Shown piece by piece: positions 33,079 to 41,149 of a stretch of 47,774 nucleotides of DNA. Source of the DNA: Bacteroidaceae bacterium (GTDB lineage: Bacteria; Bacteroidota; Bacteroidia; Bacteroidales; Bacteroidaceae); assembly GCA_017617575.1 (NCBI GenBank), contig JAFZVY010000097.1, positions 1 to 47,774 on the forward strand. Direction: 5' to 3'. The first letter of the stretch is position 1; every line of letters begins with the position of its first letter. The notes below the pieces were generated by a model. That model did no database searches. It saw only the letters and a program-made list of their open reading frames with translations, and had not been told where the DNA came from. The translations under genes were made by a program, and so were the position numbers.

Positions 33079-34407
33079 TTACTTCTTTGGAGAGCCTTCC
33101 TGCCAGTTGCTAAAGTCACGAAGATCCTTGACGTGCTTTGCCTTGCCAATTGAACGCTCGATATTGCCAGGTTCCTTGATGTGGATGTTTGGCTTGATAC
33201 CGACAAGCGAAACGATACGGTCGTAGAGAGGCTTGATGAACGGCATCTGCTTGGCTGGGTTTGGCGAGAAGTATTCCTCACGAAGCTCAACGTCGAGGTC
33301 GAATGTGTCCTCATTATGCTTACGGTCAACAGTAATGAAATACTGTGGAGTGAATGCTGGGAACTCTGTGAGTACAGTCTCTATCTGGCTTGGGAACACG
33401 TTTACACCACGTATGATGAGCATATCGTCTGAACGACCGAGAATCTTACCGATACGTACAGCCGTACGTCCACACTTACACTTCTCGTAGATGAGGTGGG
33501 TAAGGTCACGAGTACGGTAGCGGATGATTGGCATAGCCTCCTTGGTGAGTGAAGTGAACACGAGTTCGCCTTGCTCTCCCGGAGCAACAGGTTCGAGTGT
33601 CTCTGGGTTGATGATTTCAGGGTAGAACATATCTTCCCACACGTGAGTACCGTCCTGATACTCGCACTCACCGCCTACACCAGGACCTGACATCTCTGTC
33701 AATCCGTATATGTCTATAGCCTTGATACCAAGCTTCTGCTCTATCTCACGACGTATGCCCCATGTCCAAGGCTCTGCACCGAAGAATCCCACACGGAGGT
33801 TCAAGTCTCCCGGCTTGATGCCATTACGCTCTGCCACCTCTGCAAGGTGAAGAGCATACGAAGGAGTACAACAGATGGCTGCCGTCTTGAAGTCTTGCAT
33901 AAGCATAATCTGCTTCTCTGAGTTACCTGCAGAGATAGGAAGCTGGATGGCTCCACGCTTTGCCACACCGTCATGTGCACCAAGACCTCCAGTGAAGAGT
34001 CCGTAGCCGTAAGCTACCTGAACAACATCACCAGGACCTACATCGCCTACTGCAAACACACGTGCAACGCCCTCTGCCCAGTTGTCGAGGTCATTCTTGG
34101 TGTAAGTACCCACAACAGGCTTACCAGTAGTACCTGATGAAGCATGGATACGTACTATCTCCTCCTGTGGCACAGCCTGCAAGCCGAATGGATATTCGTC
34201 ACGCAAGTCATGCTTAGTGGTGAATGGCAACTTCGTGATGTCGTCAATACTCTTTATGTCTTCAGGCTTCACTCCGAGTTCGTCCATCTTTCTCTTGTAG
34301 AAAGGCACTTTCTCGTAGCAAGTCTTAACAGTCTTTATCAATCGCTCACTCTGGAGCTTACGCATAGACTCACGGTCCATGCACTCAATTTCCGGATTAT
34401 GTATCAT
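33079..34407 (-). CDS. paaK: Phenylacetate--CoA ligase family enzyme
   Basis: The 442-residue adenylate-forming enzyme joins arylacetates to CoA, or runs in reverse to make ATP from aryl-acetyl-CoA. Visible motifs are the phosphate loop HASSGTTGKPVVGTY (about residue 90), YGLTEMSGPGVGGECEYQDG, and the TRDLT/GRSDDML hinge region near residue 305-330. The C-terminal PaaK domain ends in NIERSIGKAKHVKDLRDF. It lies next to iorB and iorA. In many anaerobes this set converts aryl-pyruvates to arylacetates with energy conservation, or the reverse for aromatic amino-acid synthesis. Confidence 0.92.
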   Translation of the reverse strand: MIHNPEIECMDRESMRKLQSERLIKTVKTCYEKVPFYKRKMDELGVKPEDIKSIDDITKLPFTTKHDLRDEYPFGLQAVPQEEIVRIHASSGTTGKPVVGTYTKNDLDNWAEGVARVFAVGDVGPGDVVQVAYGYGLFTGGLGAHDGVAKRGAIQLPISAGNSEKQIMLMQDFKTAAICCTPSYALHLAEVAERNGIKPGDLNLRVGFFGAEPWTWGIRREIEQKLGIKAIDIYGLTEMSGPGVGGECEYQDGTHVWEDMFYPEIINPETLEPVAPGEQGELVFTSLTKEAMPIIRYRTRDLTHLIYEKCKCGRTAVRIGKILGRSDDMLIIRGVNVFPSQIETVLTEFPAFTPQYFITVDRKHNEDTFDLDVELREEYFSPNPAKQMPFIKPLYDRIVSLVGIKPNIHIKEPGNIERSIGKAKHVKDLRDFSNWQEGSPKK

Positions 34408-34417
34408 GTTTTATTAA

Positions 34418-34452
34418 AAGCCCCCCAGCCCCCAAAGGGGGCGGCCTCCGGG
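34418..34452. repeat. G/C-rich hairpin repeat upstream of paaK
   Basis: GCCCCCCAGCCCCCAAAGGG followed by GGGCGGCC. The inner part CCCCCAAAGGGGG is a hairpin. It matches, in inverse order, the block at 34556-34581 around the iorB stop. Confidence 0.6.
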
Positions 34453-34572
34453 ACACGGAGTTAAAAGCTTATTATTTGTGTTATTATTTCGTTTTTATTT
34501 TATGCCACCATTTTCTCAACCTTGGAGTAAATCAAATCTTCGCTCTACTCCGAAGGCTGCCCCCTTTGGGGG

Positions 34573-35151
34573 TTAGGGGGCCACCCTTTCCACTCCCTCA
34601 TCGAACGCCTTGAGGTTAGCCTCAACCACGGCTTCGCCCTTGCGAGCAAAGATTACGGCTATGGCGTCACGCAGCTGTTCCACGGTAAGTATCTCTATAT
34701 ATGGGGCAGCCATGCCGAGGAGTACCATGTTGGCACCACGTACATTACCTGCATCCTTTGCCACGCTCTCTATGTCGAGTTTCACGACGGATGGCATGGA
34801 GTCAAGCTCTGCCATGAGGGCTGACTCGTCAGGATAGTTAGGTATGTTGACGAAAGGCTTGCTACTCGTAACGATTGTACCAGTCTTGGCAAGGTATGGA
34901 AGATAACGGAGTGACTCCATAGGCTCCATACTGATAACCACATCGGCACCACCCTGAGAGATGAGGTCTGAATATATTGGCTCAGTTGAGAGACGGAGGT
35001 TGGACTGTACGTCACCACCTCGCTGACTCATTCCGTGAACCTCAGCCTGCTTGAGATTGAGACCTGCCTTTGTGGCTGCCTCACCTATGATTGTCGCGAT
35101 GGAGAGGATACCTTGTCCGCCCACACCGCAAAGAATAATATCTTTCTTCAT
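34573..35151 (-). CDS. iorB: Indolepyruvate:ferredoxin oxidoreductase, beta subunit
   Basis: The 192-residue protein is the gamma-type domain subunit of the 2-oxoacid oxidoreductase family. It begins MKKDIILCGVGGQGILSIAT with the typical GVGGQG nucleotide-like loop. HGMSQRGGDVQSNLRL and GGADVVISMEPMESLRYLPY follow. I chose the Met at 35151, three codons into the longest frame, since it gives the usual N-terminus. The last residues V-A-P and the stop codon lie inside a C-rich repeat, so the C-terminus was probably set by the repeat insertion. It pairs with iorA upstream. Confidence 0.92.
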   Translation of the reverse strand: MKKDIILCGVGGQGILSIATIIGEAATKAGLNLKQAEVHGMSQRGGDVQSNLRLSTEPIYSDLISQGGADVVISMEPMESLRYLPYLAKTGTIVTSSKPFVNIPNYPDESALMAELDSMPSVVKLDIESVAKDAGNVRGANMVLLGMAAPYIEILTVEQLRDAIAVIFARKGEAVVEANLKAFDEGVERVAP

Positions 35152-35168
35152 AAAAAACACGCCCCCCC

Positions 35169-35341
35169 CGTACGGTTAAAGCTTGAATTGCGGTTTTTGC
35201 CGCAAAGCGGCCAGTTAGAAAAACATAGGGAAAACCAAAGAAAACAAAAGAAAACCTGTTTTTTCTTGTTTTTGTTCTGTTTCTTTATGGTTTTTCTAAT
35301 AGGCACCTTAGTGCAAAAATATAACCGTACAGGTCGTATCT
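35169..35341 (+). repeat. Dispersed inverted-repeat element, copy B
   Basis: The most intact copy has outer 9-bp inverse flanks GTACGGTTA and TAACCGTAC, ends TTAGAAAAACA and TTTTTCTAAT, and inner blocks GGGAAAACCAAAGAAAACAA and TTCTTGTTTTTGTTCTGTTT. It fills the iorA-iorB spacer together with a half CACAGAG repeat (about 35346-35365). Confidence 0.75.
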
Positions 35342-35388
35342 TTTCAACACAGAGGACTCTGAGAATTACCCTTCGTCAGCCTCCATGT

Positions 35389-35450
35389 TAATTATTAATT
35401 ATCAATTATCAACTGTCAATTATCAATTATCAATTGTCAATTATCAATTG
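35389..35450. repeat. Heptad array TCAATTA at the end of iorA
   Basis: TCAA recurs at 35402, 35409, 35416, 35423, 35430, 35437 and, as the iorA stop region, 35444, always 7 bp apart. Confidence 0.85.
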
Positions 35451-37039
35451 CCTCCAGAGGTCTTAGCCTTCTCCCTCGCATGGCGTGCAGCCGTCTGGAT
35501 GCACTCACGACGTGGGATGATGACACTCGTTCCCTCGTATGCTATCTCGTCACGAATAAGCTGTGCGATGGCAGGTATGTTCTTAGGAAGAGGAGTGACC
35601 ACGTGAAGATGCTCTGGGTTGAGTCCAAGACCGAGACATATTGCCTCGTACTTGTTAAGTCCTGCACTATCCTGTCCTCCAGTCATACCTGTGGTGAGGT
35701 TGTCGCTAATGATTACCGTTATTGGCGCATTCTCATTTATGGCATCAAGGAGACCTGTCATACCAGAGTGAGTGAAGGTAGAGTCACCTATGACTGCTAT
35801 GGCTGGACGAAGACCTGCGTCAGCAGCACCCTTTGCCATGGTGATACTTGCACCCATGTCCACGCAACTTGAGAGTGCCTTGAATGGAGGAAGAGCTCCA
35901 AGCGTGTAGCAACCGATATCTCCAAACACACGTGCATCTGGATATTCCTCGATAATCTCGCGGAGTGCTCCATACACGTCCCTGTGACCGCATCCCTGAC
36001 AGAGCTGTGGAGGACGACCTGCAAGGTTCTTTGCGTTATCGAATGCAGGACCAGATGGTTTGCCAAGAGCCACAGCAACGTTATCTGGAGTAAGCTCGCC
36101 TGTACGTGGGAGGTCGCCGGTGAGACGTCCCTTAACCACATAACCTGTACCAAGGAGAGCCTTAACGTCCTGCTCCACTACTGGCTGACCGTCCTCCACC
36201 ACGAGGATTGCATCATTCTCCTTGGCAAGTTGCCTTACCTTATCTTCAGGAAGTGGATACTGGCTTACCTTGAGGATATTGGCTGTGTCGCCCACATTCT
36301 CTTTCACATAGTTGTAGGCGATACCGCAAGCTATGATGCCAAGCTTGCCACCACCCTTCTCCACCTTATTGAATGAAGAGTTCTCGGAAGCTGCCAACAT
36401 CTTTGGCTGCTTGTCGAGCAACTCCAAGTATTTCCTACGTGCAATACCAGGGAGGAGAACCCACTGGTCCGTACTTGCATTATACTTGTTCTCGTCCCTC
36501 ACGCTGCTTACCTCTACAGCCGCACGACTGTGGGCAAGGCGAGTGACGACACGAAGTACAACGGGCACGTGCAGTTCCTCGCTAAGGTCAAAAGCCTTAG
36601 CCATCATGTCGTAAGCCTCCTGCTGGTTGCTTGGCTCAAAGACTGGCACCATGGCAAACTTGCCATAGAAGCGAGAGTCCTGCTCATTCTGGCTGGAGTG
36701 CATGGAAGGGTCGTCGGCAGCAAGTACGACGAGACCGCCATTAGCACCCGTAATGGCAGAATTGACAAAAGCATCCGCACACACATTCATTCCCACGTGC
36801 TTCATGCACACGAGGGCACGCTTGCCAGCATACGACATACCGAGAGCAGTCTCCATGGCAGTCTTCTCGTTGGTACACCAACGGCTATGAATGCCACGCT
36901 CCCTTGCCAAGGCGTTGCCCTGGATAAATTCTGTTATCTCTGTGGATGGGGTACCCGGATAAGCATACACTCCGCTCAATCCGGCATGAATGGCGCCAAG
37001 CGCTATAGCCTCATCACCAAGAAGTAGTTTCTTTTCCAT
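35444..37039 (-). CDS. iorA: Indolepyruvate:ferredoxin oxidoreductase, alpha subunit
   Basis: The 531-residue thiamin-diphosphate enzyme subunit oxidatively decarboxylates aryl-pyruvates to aryl-acetyl-CoA using ferredoxin. The N-terminal pyrimidine-binding part has VYAYPGTPSTEITEF and ETALGMSYAGKRALVCMKHVG. The C-terminal TPP-binding part has LCQGCGHRDVYGAL, FGDIGCYTLGALPPF and VIGDSTFTHSGMTGLLDAI...NLTTGMTGGQ. The C-terminal two-[4Fe-4S] ferredoxin domain found in archaeal IorA is absent: the protein ends shortly after the TPP part, with G-G-N-stop encoded by a heptad array. Some bacterial IorA proteins may naturally be this short, so truncation is not proven. Confidence 0.92.
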   Translation of the reverse strand: MEKKLLLGDEAIALGAIHAGLSGVYAYPGTPSTEITEFIQGNALARERGIHSRWCTNEKTAMETALGMSYAGKRALVCMKHVGMNVCADAFVNSAITGANGGLVVLAADDPSMHSSQNEQDSRFYGKFAMVPVFEPSNQQEAYDMMAKAFDLSEELHVPVVLRVVTRLAHSRAAVEVSSVRDENKYNASTDQWVLLPGIARRKYLELLDKQPKMLAASENSSFNKVEKGGGKLGIIACGIAYNYVKENVGDTANILKVSQYPLPEDKVRQLAKENDAILVVEDGQPVVEQDVKALLGTGYVVKGRLTGDLPRTGELTPDNVAVALGKPSGPAFDNAKNLAGRPPQLCQGCGHRDVYGALREIIEEYPDARVFGDIGCYTLGALPPFKALSSCVDMGASITMAKGAADAGLRPAIAVIGDSTFTHSGMTGLLDAINENAPITVIISDNLTTGMTGGQDSAGLNKYEAICLGLGLNPEHLHVVTPLPKNIPAIAQLIRDEIAYEGTSVIIPRRECIQTAARHAREKAKTSGGN

Positions 37040-37092
37040 TTATATTGTTGAATGTTTTTCTTTTTCTAAGTTCAGAAATTTCAAAATCCTTG

Positions 37093-37100
37093 CAAATGTA
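37093..37100 (-). promoter_or_regulatory. -7 box of the iorA promoter
   Basis: Minus-strand TACATTTG, a full -7 match, 54 bp before the iorA ATG. No clear -33 TTTG. Confidence 0.5.
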
Positions 37101-37203
37101 GCCAATATTTAGATAAATAAAAAGTAAACATCGTTATTTTTAATCATTTTTATACTTTTCTCCTCTTTTTGCTTGAAAAGTAAAAGGGGAAGATATAACA
37201 ATT

Positions 37204-37269
37204 AAGCCTAAACCCACCATTAAGCAATGATACAAAACACATACCATTCCAAATGGTGGATTTAGGCTT
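37204..37269 (-). terminator. 18-bp inverted repeat downstream of the radical-SAM cluster
   Basis: AAGCCTAAACCCACCATT (37204-37221) and AATGGTGGATTTAGGCTT (37252-37269) are inverse with one mismatch, with a 30-nt loop. It begins 35 bp past the pqqD stop on the minus strand. The stem is strong but the loop is long and a U tract is lacking, so it may be a terminator or another structured element. Confidence 0.55.
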
Positions 37270-37303
37270 GAATCCTAATATCCAACATAAGCAAGAAAAG
37301 ACG

Positions 37304-37573
37304 TTACGGAGTAACGACCTTTTCTTCTATCCAGTCTTTAACCAAGTCCTTAACGGCTTCCTGTGCATCTTCACGACTTACCTCATATTCTTCCAGAAGC
37401 AAATCCACAAGCATACCTTCCGTAAAGTCTGTTCCTTCAATTGCTTTCCACAGATAAGCCGCGCTCTCATTCATCTTTCGGAGCACGCCCGAATGAGCAA
37501 CATTTGCACCCATTCCAACCAATAGGTTCTGTGAACCTAATGTTTGCAATTTATAACCTTCAACTGTTTTCAT
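37304..37573 (-). CDS. PqqD family peptide-binding protein (RiPP recognition element)
   Basis: The 89-residue protein matches the PqqD fold: a beta-rich first half (GYKLQTLGSQNLLVGMG), then MNESAAYLWKAIEGTDFTEG and helices LVDLLLEEYEVSREDAQEAV and KDLVKDWIEEKVV. PqqD-type domains bind precursor leader peptides and present them to a radical-SAM maturase. It overlaps the radical-SAM gene by four bases (ATGA), so the two are translationally coupled. The intact fold and length suggest a working gene. Confidence 0.87.
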   Translation of the reverse strand: MKTVEGYKLQTLGSQNLLVGMGANVAHSGVLRKMNESAAYLWKAIEGTDFTEGMLVDLLLEEYEVSREDAQEAVKDLVKDWIEEKVVTP

Positions 37574-38919
37574 ACACTTTCATCTTTCTTTTGACGCTCC
37601 AAATATGACTTGTATTCATTCCGTATATAGGCTTCTATATCCGCAATTTTCTTGTCCCTAAATTCTTTGTGACATTTCTTTGCGTCATGACACACTTCAA
37701 GTCTAATACACTCCGGATATAAAGGACATATTTTGCATTCTTCAAGCTTATCACAATGTTTACTATATTTTGCAAGCATATCTTCGTTTAGAGTAGCATC
37801 ATCTATATGCCCCACATAATTACCATCCAGACAACTTTCACATTTTGTCAGATGTCCATCTGGCAAAACAACAATTTCATCATACGAATCCGCCATACAA
37901 TAATGGTTCATAAAAGACTTATTTATCACATATGACGAATTATTAAGTCCCAACGACACAATTTTTTCATCCAAAAGCTTTTGAGACTCACAGATTTCCT
38001 TGCGACGTTCATGTGTTCTCACAAAACCTCCACACTTACCAACTTCTTCAAACAAAGGATGAGAATAAACACTTAATCCTTTCCGCCCCTTATATCGTGT
38101 TGCTAAGCCTTCCACTAAGCAACACATATCTTTCATATTATATGCATCTATATTCAACCTAATAGACACATCTATTTCAGAGGATAATAAGTTATCAATA
38201 TTGCAAAGTACACGTTCAAACGCATTTACGCCATCGTAAATATATGCCTTTACTTTATTATACGTTTTTTCCGTTCCATCCAAGGTTATCTGAACACGAT
38301 TGAGATTCCAAAGTTCTTTGGCTTCACCTATAATCTCCGTATCAAACAAATAGCCATTACTTACCATAGAACTTCTAAAGTTAATATTTTTTGATTTAAG
38401 GCCAGAGCAGATAATATTAATAGCTTTAACATTATACAATGGCTCACCTCCAAACCAAGAAATAGAAACTTTAGAATCTCTGCGATGCGTCTTATCAATA
38501 TATTCAACAACTCTATTTGCAACGTCATCTGACATTGATTTTTTTTTAGAATTCGCTTCAAAGCAATAGAAGCATCTTGCGTTACAATCAGTTGTTGGTA
38601 ATATTGTATAGCCTTTTATTCCTGGTGTTTGATGAAGTGTACAAAGAAATATATTACGCAAATCATCGACAAATTGCAACTCATCAAAATCCGAAGGAAC
38701 ATAAAACCATTTCTCAAACAAAACATCTTTTATGCTTTCACCATAATATTCTGATTTCTCAATTAACAAACATTCCTTTGTTAACGTATTGAACAAAATA
38801 AATCCATCTTCAACTTTCAACTCGTAACAAAAGGAAGACTTACGGGAAACACAGTCAGTAATAGGCTGGTTTCCCGTTATATCCATCACCTCTTCTATAG
38901 GCAAGGAAAGAACTTTCAT
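37570..38919 (-). CDS. Radical SAM/SPASM peptide-modifying enzyme
   Basis: The 449-residue enzyme has an N-terminal region of about 100 residues, then the radical-SAM cluster motif CNARCFYCF (CxxxCxxC) near residue 113-121 and SWFGGEPL. VQITLDGTEKTYNKV follows. The C-terminal SPASM-type cysteine set includes HYCMADSYDEIVVLPDGHL, KCESC, CKICPLYPECI and CHDAKKC. Such enzymes use S-adenosylmethionine to form thioether or carbon-carbon crosslinks in ribosomal peptides. The preceding gene (16 bp upstream) encodes a 5-Cys peptide with an ILAGS leader, the obvious substrate. The gene is A/T-richer than its neighbours, which fits transfer. Product type is unknown. Confidence 0.9.
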   Translation of the reverse strand: MKVLSLPIEEVMDITGNQPITDCVSRKSSFCYELKVEDGFILFNTLTKECLLIEKSEYYGESIKDVLFEKWFYVPSDFDELQFVDDLRNIFLCTLHQTPGIKGYTILPTTDCNARCFYCFEANSKKKSMSDDVANRVVEYIDKTHRRDSKVSISWFGGEPLYNVKAINIICSGLKSKNINFRSSMVSNGYLFDTEIIGEAKELWNLNRVQITLDGTEKTYNKVKAYIYDGVNAFERVLCNIDNLLSSEIDVSIRLNIDAYNMKDMCCLVEGLATRYKGRKGLSVYSHPLFEEVGKCGGFVRTHERRKEICESQKLLDEKIVSLGLNNSSYVINKSFMNHYCMADSYDEIVVLPDGHLTKCESCLDGNYVGHIDDATLNEDMLAKYSKHCDKLEECKICPLYPECIRLEVCHDAKKCHKEFRDKKIADIEAYIRNEYKSYLERQKKDESV

Positions 38920-38935
38920 TATTTGCTTGTGTATA

Positions 38936-39130
38936 TTAAAAAGTCATTCTACTACGCGCATATCCCTCATCAACCTTTCTACAATTAGGCATACAAACCA
39001 CACCTTCATCGCCATCTATAATACAATATCTTGGCCTACAAAAGTGCTGATGGCACTCACCACTACCAGCCAAAATGTTCTCACGTAGTCTAATGCCCTT
39101 AATCTCAGGCTTTACGAATTGTTTTTTCAT
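38936..39130 (-). CDS. Cys-rich RiPP precursor with ILAGS leader (ILAGS peptide 2)
   Basis: The 64-residue peptide begins MKKQFVKPEIKGIRLRENIL, with ILAGS at residues 19-23. Five cysteines follow in the pattern C-x4-C-x4-C-x9-C-x3-C (first in GSGEC, last in MPNC), then a basic tail EGYARSRMTF. The Met at 39130 was chosen because a longer in-frame start at 39199 lies in an A/T-rich leader and would spoil the match of MK....P with the other two ILAGS peptides. It is followed 16 bp later by the radical-SAM gene and then pqqD, a standard precursor-maturase-carrier order. No protease or exporter gene is next to it. Confidence 0.85.
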   Translation of the reverse strand: MKKQFVKPEIKGIRLRENILAGSGECHQHFCRPRYCIIDGDEGVVCMPNCRKVDEGYARSRMTF

Positions 39131-39202
39131 ACTTTTGTTTGTTTTAGAATTAAATTTGTTTTTAACTATATTAGAAACATCAATATTTAGAAATATCAAT
39201 AT

Positions 39203-39267
39203 TCACCTAATCGTTTCTTACGATTTGACGCAAAAATCGTCCTTTTAGTTCAAAAAAAAAAAAAAAA
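39203..39267 (-). promoter_or_regulatory. Upstream region of the RiPP operon: shared 14-mer and T16 tract
   Basis: On the minus strand AAACGATTAGGTGA (39216-39203) is identical to a 14-mer upstream of ILAGS peptide 3 (44105-44118). Thirty-five bases further upstream is a run of 16 T (39267-39252). A weak -7-like GATTTTTG (39238-39231) lies between them. No clean consensus promoter is visible. Confidence 0.5.
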
Positions 39268-39269
39268 CG

Positions 39270-39917
39270 CAAGATTCTTACACTTTTTCTTTAATTTTTC
39301 TTATTTTTTGGACAAAAGCCATCAAAAAAAAGGGTGTCAAATTACAATCAAGGTGTTTTTGTCTTTTCTTTTCCCTTGCCTCAGCCTTGCCAAACCTTGC
39401 TGTTTTCAGCAACCTTTAGCAAGACTGTAGCAACACAATAGCAAGACGAATGCTTTACTCTCCTCACATTTCACACTTCACATATGGCGCAGTTTCGTTT
39501 TGTCCTCCTCCCTCACATTCTTTCACTTTAATTATTCTCGTCTTTTCGATCAAATGCCCTCACGACTTAATTTTAACTCTCTGGGCAGAGAAAAAAAATT
39601 CCCTGCCCAGAGAAATAATTTTGCCTCCCCAAGGAAATCTCTAAGCGTCTTTCGTTTTTCCTTCACAACCGAACCGTACTGTTTCGTTTAATCCTACTTT
39701 TACGAGAAACTCAGTCCCCTCCCTATAGGGCGAATGAGGGCGAAGAAGAGAGACTAAATGTCTCTCTGTCCCGAAATGAGGGGAGAACAGTGCCCTGTTC
39801 GACGGAGGAAGACTTAGGGTGGGTCTCTATTTTCCTCTACGATTCTCCAAGGATTTGTACAGGAACATAAGGGGAAACCAAGGGGAAGACAATAGGAAAT
39901 TAACGATATGCGTGTCT
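39270..39917. other. Gene-free spacer between RiPP operon and Fic gene
   Basis: No gene is seen. It contains an about 10.5-bp-period array of CCTTGC then GCAAC/GCAAG (39374-39445), and an inverted pair CTCTGGGCAG (39579-39588) with CTGCCCAGAG (39603-39612). C-rich and G-rich patches near 39715-39800 are otherwise unexplained. Confidence 0.6.
39374..39445. repeat. Helical-period array, words CCTTGC and GCAAC/G
   Basis: CCTTGC starts at 39374, 39385 and 39395. The inverse-type GCAAC/GCAAG starts at 39409, 39419, 39430 and 39441. All steps within each half are 10-11 bp. Confidence 0.75.
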
Positions 39918-39960
39918 ATTCTCCGCAAATTTGCGGAGAATAACACAGATATTCTCCGCA
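39918..39960. promoter_or_regulatory. Perfect 24-bp palindrome plus third half-site upstream of the Fic promoter
   Basis: ATTCTCCGCAAA (39918-39929) is followed directly by its exact inverse (39930-39941), and a third half-site ATTCTCCGCA lies at 39951-39960. The block ends four bases before the -33 box of the Fic gene, so it is a candidate operator or activator site. Confidence 0.65.
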
Positions 39961-39963
39961 TAA

Positions 39964-39995
39964 TTTGGTTTTGAGCAATAAATGTGATAGTTTTG
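39964..39995 (+). promoter_or_regulatory. Promoter of the Fic gene
   Basis: TTTG (39964-39967), 20 bp, TAGTTTTG (39988-39995). Transcription would start near 40002, which rules out the upstream GTG at 39984 as a start and supports ATG 40017. Confidence 0.75.
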
Positions 39996-40016
39996 CAGAT
40001 AGAAAACTTAAGATAT

Positions 40017-41123
40017 ATGGCTCAACTATATATATGGCAACAAAAGGAATGGCCAGAAATGTACTGGGACGATTCCTCGCTCTACAATCTCCTTGCAGAT
40101 GTCAATATGCTACGTGGACAACTGTTAGGGCGATTGCAGATGTTCGGCATGAATGAGCAGAATGATTCTTTCGTTGAAACACTTACGCAAGAAATCGTTC
40201 ATTCATCCGAGATAGAAGGAGAACGCCTAAACAGAGATAGCGTCCGCTCGTCCGTGGCACGACAGTTGGGACTTGAATATGACGGTCTCCCACGTGAAGA
40301 CCATTATATTGAGGGTGTTGTTCAGGTAATGCTTGACGCGACACACAACTACTCGGAACTGCTGACAGAAGAACGCCTGTTCGGATGGCATGCAGCCTTA
40401 TTTCCAACAGGACATAGCGGAGCATACAAGATTGCCGTAGCAAGATGGAGAGACGGAGACGAACCGATGCAAGTCGTCTCAGGCGCATTCGGAAATCAGA
40501 AAGTACATTACGAAGCACCACCAAGTGCAGATGTGCCAATAATGATGAAAGAGTTCCTCCATTGGCTGAATGACGCCAAACAGCAAATCGACCCTTTGGT
40601 CAAAGCTGCCGTTGCCCACCTTTGGTTTGTTACTATTCATCCTTTTGACGACGGCAATGGACGTATCTGCCGAACCATAACAGAGATGCTACTTTCACGT
40701 GCAGACAAGACACAGAAACGATTCTACAGTCTATCGTCCACCATACTCAGCAAGCGAAAGGACTACTACCAAGTCCTTGAAGCATCACAGAAAGGCAGCC
40801 TCGACGTGACCTCCTGGACGGAATGGTTCTTGCACTCACTCAAGGAAGCCTTGGAGGACGCCCTCACAAAGACTGACAACATAGTATATAAGACCTCCTT
40901 CTGGGACAGACATCGTGACACGCAATTAAATGAGCGACAACGCAAAGTGCTCAACATGCTACTCGATGGATTTGAGGGGAAACTCAATTCTTCAAAATGG
41001 TACAAAATCAACCATTGCTCCCAAGACACAGCCATACGCGACATAAAGGACTTGATAAGCAAAGGCATCCTTCGCAGTACGGAGGAAGGAGGAAGAAGCA
41101 CAAACTACGAGTTGACAAAATAG
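40017..41123 (+). CDS. Fic family AMP-transferase-like protein (DUF4172 N-terminus)
   Basis: The 368-residue protein starts MAQLYIWQQKEWPEMYWDDS, the DUF4172 N-terminal domain. The inhibitory-helix motif [ST]xxxE[GN] is present as SSEIEG (about residue 60). The catalytic Fic motif is HPFDDGNGRICR near residue 200, complete with the His, Asp/Asn-Gly-Asn and Arg residues. A winged-helix-like C-terminal part ends GGRSTNYELTK. Fic proteins transfer AMP or other nucleotide groups to target proteins; with its own inhibitory motif this is a class II, self-controlled member. The target is unknown. The palindrome and promoter upstream suggest specific regulation. Confidence 0.9.
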   Translation: MAQLYIWQQKEWPEMYWDDSSLYNLLADVNMLRGQLLGRLQMFGMNEQNDSFVETLTQEIVHSSEIEGERLNRDSVRSSVARQLGLEYDGLPREDHYIEGVVQVMLDATHNYSELLTEERLFGWHAALFPTGHSGAYKIAVARWRDGDEPMQVVSGAFGNQKVHYEAPPSADVPIMMKEFLHWLNDAKQQIDPLVKAAVAHLWFVTIHPFDDGNGRICRTITEMLLSRADKTQKRFYSLSSTILSKRKDYYQVLEASQKGSLDVTSWTEWFLHSLKEALEDALTKTDNIVYKTSFWDRHRDTQLNERQRKVLNMLLDGFEGKLNSSKWYKINHCSQDTAIRDIKDLISKGILRSTEEGGRSTNYELTK

Positions 41124-41149
41124 ACAAAACGAAGATTTGTATTTCGTTA

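Noticed and set aside
39131-39199. Longer start for the Cys-rich precursor
   Set aside because: The additional 23 residues come from A/T-rich upstream DNA and break the shared MK....P start seen in the other ILAGS peptides.
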